A program made the position numbers and the translations under genes. This document shows, one piece after another, positions 58,558 through 64,000 of a stretch of 64,000 nt of DNA. How positions within the stretch are numbered: the stretch's first letter is position 1; the number at the start of each line of letters is the position of its first letter. Source of the DNA: Physcomitrium patens. Its lineage: Eukaryota; Streptophyta; Bryopsida; Funariales; Funariaceae. The stretch is from contig NC_037270.1 in assembly GCF_000002425.4 (NCBI RefSeq), positions 5,499,450 through 5,563,449 of the forward strand, read 5' to 3'. The notes under the pieces were generated by a model, which was not told where the DNA came from, ran no database searches, and saw nothing but the letters and a program-made list of their open reading frames with translations.

Positions 58558-58559
<2 letters not shown>

Positions 58560-58591
<32 letters not shown>
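58560..58591. repeat. (TA)n microsatellite
   Basis: A 32-bp AT run, 75 bp after the previous one. Confidence 0.95.
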
Positions 58592-58593
<2 letters not shown>

Positions 58594-59154
58594 TAATTGT
58601 AATATATTGAGATTAGAAAAATATGAAATAATAAATTCTAAAATTTTAGAAATTAAGAATAGAATCTAAATATGTCTAATATATTATAATATAAATATTT
58701 TTAATCATAAGTAATATAATATAATATTATATTTTCTTCATTTCAAAAAATATAAAATAAATTAATTTATAAATATTATATATTTAAATATATATATTTC
58801 TAATAATTTCTAAGAAACTAAAATATTTGTACTTAAACATTATTTTTATTATATAATTATTTTTATTATATCTAAATTAATACATACATACATGCACATA
58901 TGTATATATATATATATATATGGTAATATTAATGCAACTAAAATTTTTGCTACTATTGCTATAACCTATCATCTATTTAATATATTTTTCTAGTTTTTAT
59001 ATTTCACTTAAAGATTCTATTGATATTTTTATTTTATTTTATTTTTTAAATTAATAAAAAGTAAATTTATTTTATATCAAAAATAATAATTAAAAATTCA
59101 ATAAGAATAAATTGTAGAAGTAGTAGCAAAAACTATGATTGCATTAGCAATGCC

Positions 59155-59694
59155 TATGAAGGATACAAACTGGAAGAAACATAAACTCATGGAATCTGTG
59201 TCAAAAAATATTGACAAAATAGAAGAAAGTATGTATATTCAAAGAAGAACTGAAATGGCTATTGGCAAAGACTAGAAAATATTAGACTCTTGAAACTAGA
59301 CTAAAAGCAAGAAAGGAGTTGACAAGAGTGAGGAAGGCCTCATTCTTGCCTCTATATATACTACTTAACTAAGAACTATGTGGCGACATGCTATAGGACC
59401 TGTAATACGTGTCTAACTTGCAAGACACATGTCTAATTTGCAAGAGAAGTTTTCTAGGTGTGTGCCATATGTCCAACTTGTACTACAAGTGATCAACATA
59501 TCAACATGTAGCCTCCTTGTTGGCCAAGTTTTCAACCTACCAATCACCTATAGACATGTATAAAAGCAAAGCAGTATCTATAAAGCTTTAAAGAAGCTTT
59601 CCATAAGATATTATCATATTTATCTACTTTGACTTACTTCTACATATTCTTAATATCTTAAATATTATTAGGATAAATATGTATGTCTATGATA
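59155..59694 (-). repeat. Element E 3' LTR
   Basis: 540 bp, the same length as D. TATA lies just right of 59350, and the hairpin is at 59321-59350 with plus-strand arms GACAAGAGTGAGG and CCTCATTCTTGCC. The start-site sequence TCTTGTCAA is read on the minus strand at 59319-59327. Confidence 0.88.
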
Positions 59695-59709
59695 TTATCC
59701 CCCCTCTAG
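59695..59709 (-). other. Polypurine tract of E
   Basis: The minus strand reads CTAGAGGGGGGATAA before the LTR start, similar to the G-rich tract of F. Confidence 0.7.
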
Positions 59710-59734
59710 GAACAAGTTCCATGAGGAGTGGTGA

Positions 59735-60157
59735 TTACATGTTGATGAAGTTCAAGATGCACCAAACTATATTTGCCAAGTACTCTGATTTTTATTCCCT
59801 TTAATGGTAGTCGATAGGTTCTTTCAATCATTGATAATGTTCCAAATAAGGGCAAGAAGACCACCTTCATATTTCATCATTATTGAGGCCTTCATAGCTT
59901 CTTTCAAACAAAACATTAGTAATACCATCAAAAATGGTTCGTACCTCCAAAAGTATTATTAAACACTAGAAGTCCCTTCCAAGGTCGTGGTACCAAATAT
60001 GTTGTATCTTGCCATCTATTTGAGGAAGAACATGTCATTCTTGAGGATCTTTATCTCGATTTCATCATCTTGAAGGTTGTGATAGTCGTAATGTCTCGTC
60101 TAATAGCTTAGTAAATGATAGCTCTTTAGTTGAATCTACTAGTTGTTGCTTCTCCAT
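59735..60157 (-). pseudogene. Element E ORF3
   Basis: The frame from ATG (complement 60155-60157, MEKQQLVDSTKE) to TAA (59735-59737) is 423 nt, exactly the length in F. Shared pieces are LLDETLRLSQPSR, VLPQIDGKIQHIWYHDLGRD, CLIILLEV, VLFERSYEGLNNDEI and YLANIVWCILNFINM. Several internal stops are present, mostly where F or A has CGA, CAA or TGG. The kept length with scattered point damage indicates a recently functional frame. The function is unknown. Confidence 0.6.
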
Positions 60158-60239
60158 TTCCTAAGTTCTAAAAACTCCAAAGAAACAATGATATAAGATA
60201 GAATGAAATCTCCATTAGGCTTGCTTTGCTTTATAGCAA

Positions 60240-61560
60240 AGAATTTCTTGATTCTTTATCTTCGTTTTGATGGATGTCGTTCATGAAAAGCTTTAACTTT
60301 GGCTGATGCATTTGTTAGATTCTTAGATGGCTCTCATGTGTGTTTATTAATGTCATATCTACATCAATGTACTACATATTCTAATCTATTTCGATGTTGT
60401 CTTGGATCTAAGACTTCTTTCACCTCAAATTCTTCATTATTGTCCACTTCTATAGGAAGTGGTAGCATTTGTCTCCTTTCTTATATATCCATTGTCTTGT
60501 ATGGCTCAAGTATAGATACATGAAATACATGATGGATTTTTATAGACTCTGGTAGGTGTAATCGACAAGCAACTAGATTGAACTATTCACAAATAAAAAA
60601 ATAGTCCAAGCCTATGATAATCCAGCTTGTTACAAGAACAAATAGTTTTAATATTATGACAAGGTAACCATACCTTATCTCTCATATGGAATTGAGGTTG
60701 TTCCTTGTAATATATATCAGCATTGGCTTTTTGTCATTCTTGAGCTTCTTTTAATTATACCTTCATTGTTGCATGTAGCTCTAACAATCAATTTGCCACA
60801 TCTTCCACTACAAGATTATCAACTTTTGAAAAGTCAAAAGTATCAAATTATAGATGATAATTGTAATTCGCAAAGAAAGATGTTTATTGGGTAGAAAAAT
60901 ATACCAAATTATTGTAAGCAAACTCTGTCAGTGGCAAAAGAATTGTCCAATCATCTTATTGATAGTTGATGGTACACCTCAAATAATGCTCTAAAACTTG
61001 ATTTATCCATTCTATTTGTTCATTAGTTTGAAGGTGAAAAGCTGAAGATAGTTTTATATCCATCCTCAATATCTTGAAAAGAGTTCTCTAAAATCTCGAT
61101 AAAAATTGTGTTCTTCTATTTGATATAATATCTCTTAATAATCTATGATAGCAATAGATGTTGTTAAGAAAGAGTTTAGATGTTCTTTCACTTGTGATAG
61201 ATTTTGTACAAGGTACAAAATGTGCCATCTTGGTGAAACGATATACAATGATAAATATGGAATAATATGAACTTGAAATTAGAAGATCTGTGATAAAATC
61301 TATAGAGATAGAAGACCATAGTTGTTTTGATATAGGTAATGGTTGGAAGAGTCTATTAGGTCAATGACAAGGATTTTTTGAACTTGAAAAAATATTACAT
61401 GTCTGCACAAATTCTTTGACAGCTTTCTACATTTGAGGCTATCAAAAATTTCTAGATATAAGCTCCAAAGTCTTATTATATCCAAAATGTCCTATTGCAA
61501 GGAAATTGTGATGAGCTTTAAGAGTACGAAATCGTGCTTCTCCTTCTGGAACATATAAGC
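60240..61560 (-). pseudogene. Element E integrase and chromodomain
   Basis: On the minus strand the chromodomain lies at about 60470-60281 (VEVDNNEEFEVKEVLDPR, RYDINKHT, EPSKNLTNASAKVKAFH), preceded by the GPY/F region. The DDE core lies at about 61270-60950 (KMAHFVPCTKSI, LFLNNIYCYHR and the HPQ/QTE region), and the zinc finger near 61530-61390. Stops and frameshifts are frequent. The open plus-strand frame at 60299-60523 is a shadow of this region. Confidence 0.82.
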
Positions 61561-61799
61561 GTCTTTTGAAATAGAGTAGGTTCTCCTTAAACTCAAATTT
61601 AGAAGTATCTTAAGACTTAGAAGAATTATTTTTAATATCATAAATAAGAAGGTTTGAGGACATATTTACTTGAATTTGCTTGAAAAAAGTCAAATCAATA
61701 GTCAATGTTGATTTCATTGCTTGGAGATGAAATTATTCTAGCTTCAATAAAATTATCTTTTGATGATCAAAAGCTACTTTTCTTTCTTTTGATGTAAGT

Positions 61800-63060
61800 T
61801 AAGAATGTTTAGAAATGACAATAGACAAATCTTGTTGTTTTTCTGGCCAATAAGTGATATTAAACTCAAATCTTGACAAAGACATGCTCCAACGAGCCTA
61901 GCGATGGTTCAAAACATGTGCTAACATGAAATACTCGAGGTTCTTATGATCCATATACATAGTGATTGGACTTGAAGCGCCTTCTAAATATTAATGCCAT
62001 TCTTAAAAAGAATCTATGATTGGAAGAAGTTCTTTGTCATGAATCTCATAATTAATCTTAGCTGCTGAAAATTTTCTTGAATGAAAAGCTACTAGATGGA
62101 GTTTGTCATCTGCTCTTCTTTATGACAAGACTGCATCCAATGCAAAGTTAGATGTATCTATCTCCATAAAAAATGCTTTGGAGAAGTCAAAACGAAGTAG
62201 GATTGGTGCAAAAATAAGAGCTTTTCTCAAAGCTTCAAATGATATTTTTGCTTCTTTACTCTATTCAAGCTTGTCTTTATAAATTAAGCATATAAATGGC
62301 TTTGTAATTTGAAAAAAAAATTTGATAAAGATTTGATAGTAATTGACAAATCCCAAAAAGCATTGTACATTTTTTATTGTTTTTGAAATCTTCCAGTCCA
62401 TGATTGTATGAACTTTTTTAGGATCCATCATTAGACCATTGTTTGAAATGATGTATCCTAAGAAGTCATCTTGAATAGTATAAAATATATACTTTTCCAT
62501 CTTAGCATACAATCTCGCATCTCTAAGTTTTTGTAATACACAACGAATATAAACTTCATGTTCTTCTATGTTTTCAAAGTTGATTAAAATGTTGTCTAAG
62601 TAACAGACAACAAAATCATCTAAAGATTAAGAAAAAACATCATTCATAAGATGTTGAAAAGCAACTGGTGCATTTGTGAGTCCAAAAGGTATGATATTAT
62701 ATTCAAAATGTCTATATCTTATTTGAAATGTAATCTTCTATTCATCTCCTTCTTTAATGTAGACTAGATTATATGCTCCGTGTAGATCTATATTTGTATA
62801 TATCTTAGCTTGATTTAATTGATCAAGAAGTCTAGATATCAAATGTAGAGGATACCTATTCTTCATAGTAATCTTGTTGAATCCTTGATAATCCACACAT
62901 ATTCGCAATGATCCATCTTTTTTCTTCCTAAATAGGATACGAGCTCTTGCAGGAGATTTTGAATGGCATATAAAATTCTTGGCCAAATTCTCATCAATGT
63001 AATTCTTGAATTCAGCCAACTCATTTTGTGATAAATTATAGATTGGACCAAATAGCGGCT
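61800..63060 (-). pseudogene. Element E RT and RNase H
   Basis: The RT N-terminal frame 63019-62738 is clean ([60 protein letters not shown]). The catalytic box reads YLDN near 62600, as in D. The thumb frame 62512-62261 has DGLMM- and FLGFVNYYQIF-type motifs. RNase H is at about 62200-61860 ([10 protein letters not shown]-like). This is the best preserved RT start in the window. Confidence 0.88.
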
Positions 63061-63150
63061 AAGTTCTTTCTTTCAGATCAATTGAGTAATCATATGGACG
63101 ATACTTTGGAAGAATATTTGCATTATTTTTTTGAAAAATATCTTGAAAAG

Positions 63151-63168
63151 CTTGATATTAACTTGAAA
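63151..63168. repeat. 18-bp direct repeat, left copy
   Basis: CTTGATATTAACTTGAAA, identical to 63778-63795; the two flank the reversed gag fragment. Confidence 0.85.
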
Positions 63169-63199
63169 TTTTAATATAAGTATTTATAGTATGACAACA

Positions 63200-63760
63200 G
63201 AATATTATTCAAGTTTCAACGAACCAAAAATTGGATTGCTTGAGAAGTTTGATGGCATAAGATCTAAGTTTTGAAGACTCATTAATTGGGTATAACTAAT
63301 AATTGAACTACAACCTCAAAGTTATTCAACTAAAGGATTACAAGTCATGTTTATTGGAACACTACTTTCAAGTTTTGCTTTATCAAGGTTTTCATCATTT
63401 CTTGAATGATGTGATCTAATATTAGATAATTTAGAAGCTTCTTAGTAGAGGTTCGATCTATATATGGAAAACATGATGCAATCCATATTGCAACCAATAA
63501 GATTTGTATCTTATGATAGAGCAATCGATCAATGATATTATATGCTTCATAATTTTGATAATAAGTGACAGATATCAAGGAAGATGATGCAACACTCATC
63601 ATCCAATTTCTCTACAAATTATGATATGAAGTAAAGAAATTGATGTTCAATTTATTTGATCTTCAAACATTGAGTTAAGCAATTGACTTTACTATGAAAT
63701 ATGATAATCAGCTTTTTGAATTTTGGTTTAAAAATTACACAAGAAAACCTCAACATTATT
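63200..63760 (+). pseudogene. Reversed gag fragment next to E
   Basis: Plus-strand gag sequence begins at EPKIGLLEKFDGIRSKF and continues with LIIELQPQSYSTKGLQVMFI, LLSSFALSRFSSFLE and, near the end, the LNQAIDF-like segment. It matches 28690-29050 and 36560-36650 of F. The start of gag and the zinc knuckle are missing. Its orientation is opposite to E. Confidence 0.8.
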
Positions 63761-63777
63761 ACTTGATACAAATTTTA

Positions 63778-63795
63778 CTTGATATTAACTTGAAA
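63778..63795. repeat. 18-bp direct repeat, right copy
   Basis: Identical to 63151-63168. Confidence 0.85.
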
Positions 63796-63873
63796 AAATT
63801 ATAAATTTAACAAAGATCTAAAGTTATATTTTTATAATAATAATATTACAATTTTCTTACTTGTAACATGTTA

Positions 63874-63875
<2 letters not shown>

Positions 63876-63906
<31 letters not shown>
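63876..63906. repeat. (TA)n microsatellite
   Basis: A 31-bp AT run near the window end. The remaining bases hold nothing recognisable. Confidence 0.95.
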
Positions 63907-63909
<3 letters not shown>

Positions 63910-64000
63910 AGAGATTATAAGTAAAATATGAAGTATATATTCAATCTATATATTATTTTTGAAGTAGATAATGTTAAAATAATTATTTTGGAATAGAATA

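Larger units (their letters stand above)
52670..59154. other. Long AT-rich spacer
   Basis: About 6.5 kb of extreme AT content with no ORF of known type, many homopolymers and at least eight (TA)n tracts. It is probably ancient repeat DNA beyond recognition. Confidence 0.6.
59155..63190 (-). mobile_element. Element E: chromovirus lacking its 5' part
   Basis: The 3' LTR (59155-59694), polypurine tract, ORF3, chromodomain, integrase, RNase H and RT are present on the minus strand. Similarity to D continues into the RT-proximal linker and stops at about 63170-63200. There the order expected (protease, gag, 5' LTR on the minus strand) is replaced by a gag fragment on the plus strand. Confidence 0.88.

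Overview
The window is AT-rich plant nuclear DNA. It is dominated by decayed, nested LTR retrotransposons, with one recognisable host gene in a GC-richer island near 49.2-52.4 kb. That gene encodes a FLOWERING PROMOTING FACTOR 1 (FPF1)-like protein, which points to a land plant. Fungal-like (Tcn1/Tf-type) chromodomain gypsy elements, a very AT-rich background and many long (TA)n tracts together suggest a moss genome such as Physcomitrium patens or a relative. The species call is inference, not a database result.

Layout. Element A (1-2799, +) is the 3' half of a comparatively fresh chromovirus. The stretch 2.8-8.2 kb is AT-rich and gene-poor. Element D (8221-22272, -) is a full-length but heavily decayed chromovirus. 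Its 3' LTR is split by element C (8435-16133, -), a non-chromodomain gypsy element inserted in the LTR TATA box and flanked by TATAT duplications. The stretch 22.3-27.7 kb is AT-rich, with a higher-GC patch carrying G-boxes at 24.85-25.55 kb. Element F (27711-41550, +) is a second full-length chromovirus with perfect GATGT target-site duplications. Its gag is interrupted by element B (about 29060-36502, -), which belongs to the same family as C. Next come a solo LTR (46061-46602) with perfect ATTTA duplications, a 3' fragment G (about 46879-48270, -), the FPF1-like gene island, about 6.5 kb of AT-rich DNA, and element E (59155-63190, -), which is followed by a gag fragment in the opposite orientation.

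How the parts work together. A, D, E, F and G share the order gag-PR-RT-RH-INT-chromodomain, followed by a further open reading frame (ORF3, about 115-140 codons) before the 3' LTR. Their LTRs share a TATA box followed 2-3 nt later by a 30-nt stem-loop (13-bp stem, 4-nt loop) with covarying base pairs. In the two copies where the 5' LTR/internal junction is visible (D and F), the internal sequence begins with a 9-nt element complementary, perfectly or nearly, to the stem-loop's 3' arm. That is what a Tf1-like self-primed element would need. B and C instead carry an 18-nt primer site resembling the complement of tRNA-Asp, have no chromodomain, and have their own 3' ORF ending in a coiled coil. 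Nearly all coding damage consists of C-to-T or G-to-A transitions, as expected from deamination of methylated cytosine. No rRNA, CRISPR array or confident tRNA gene was seen.
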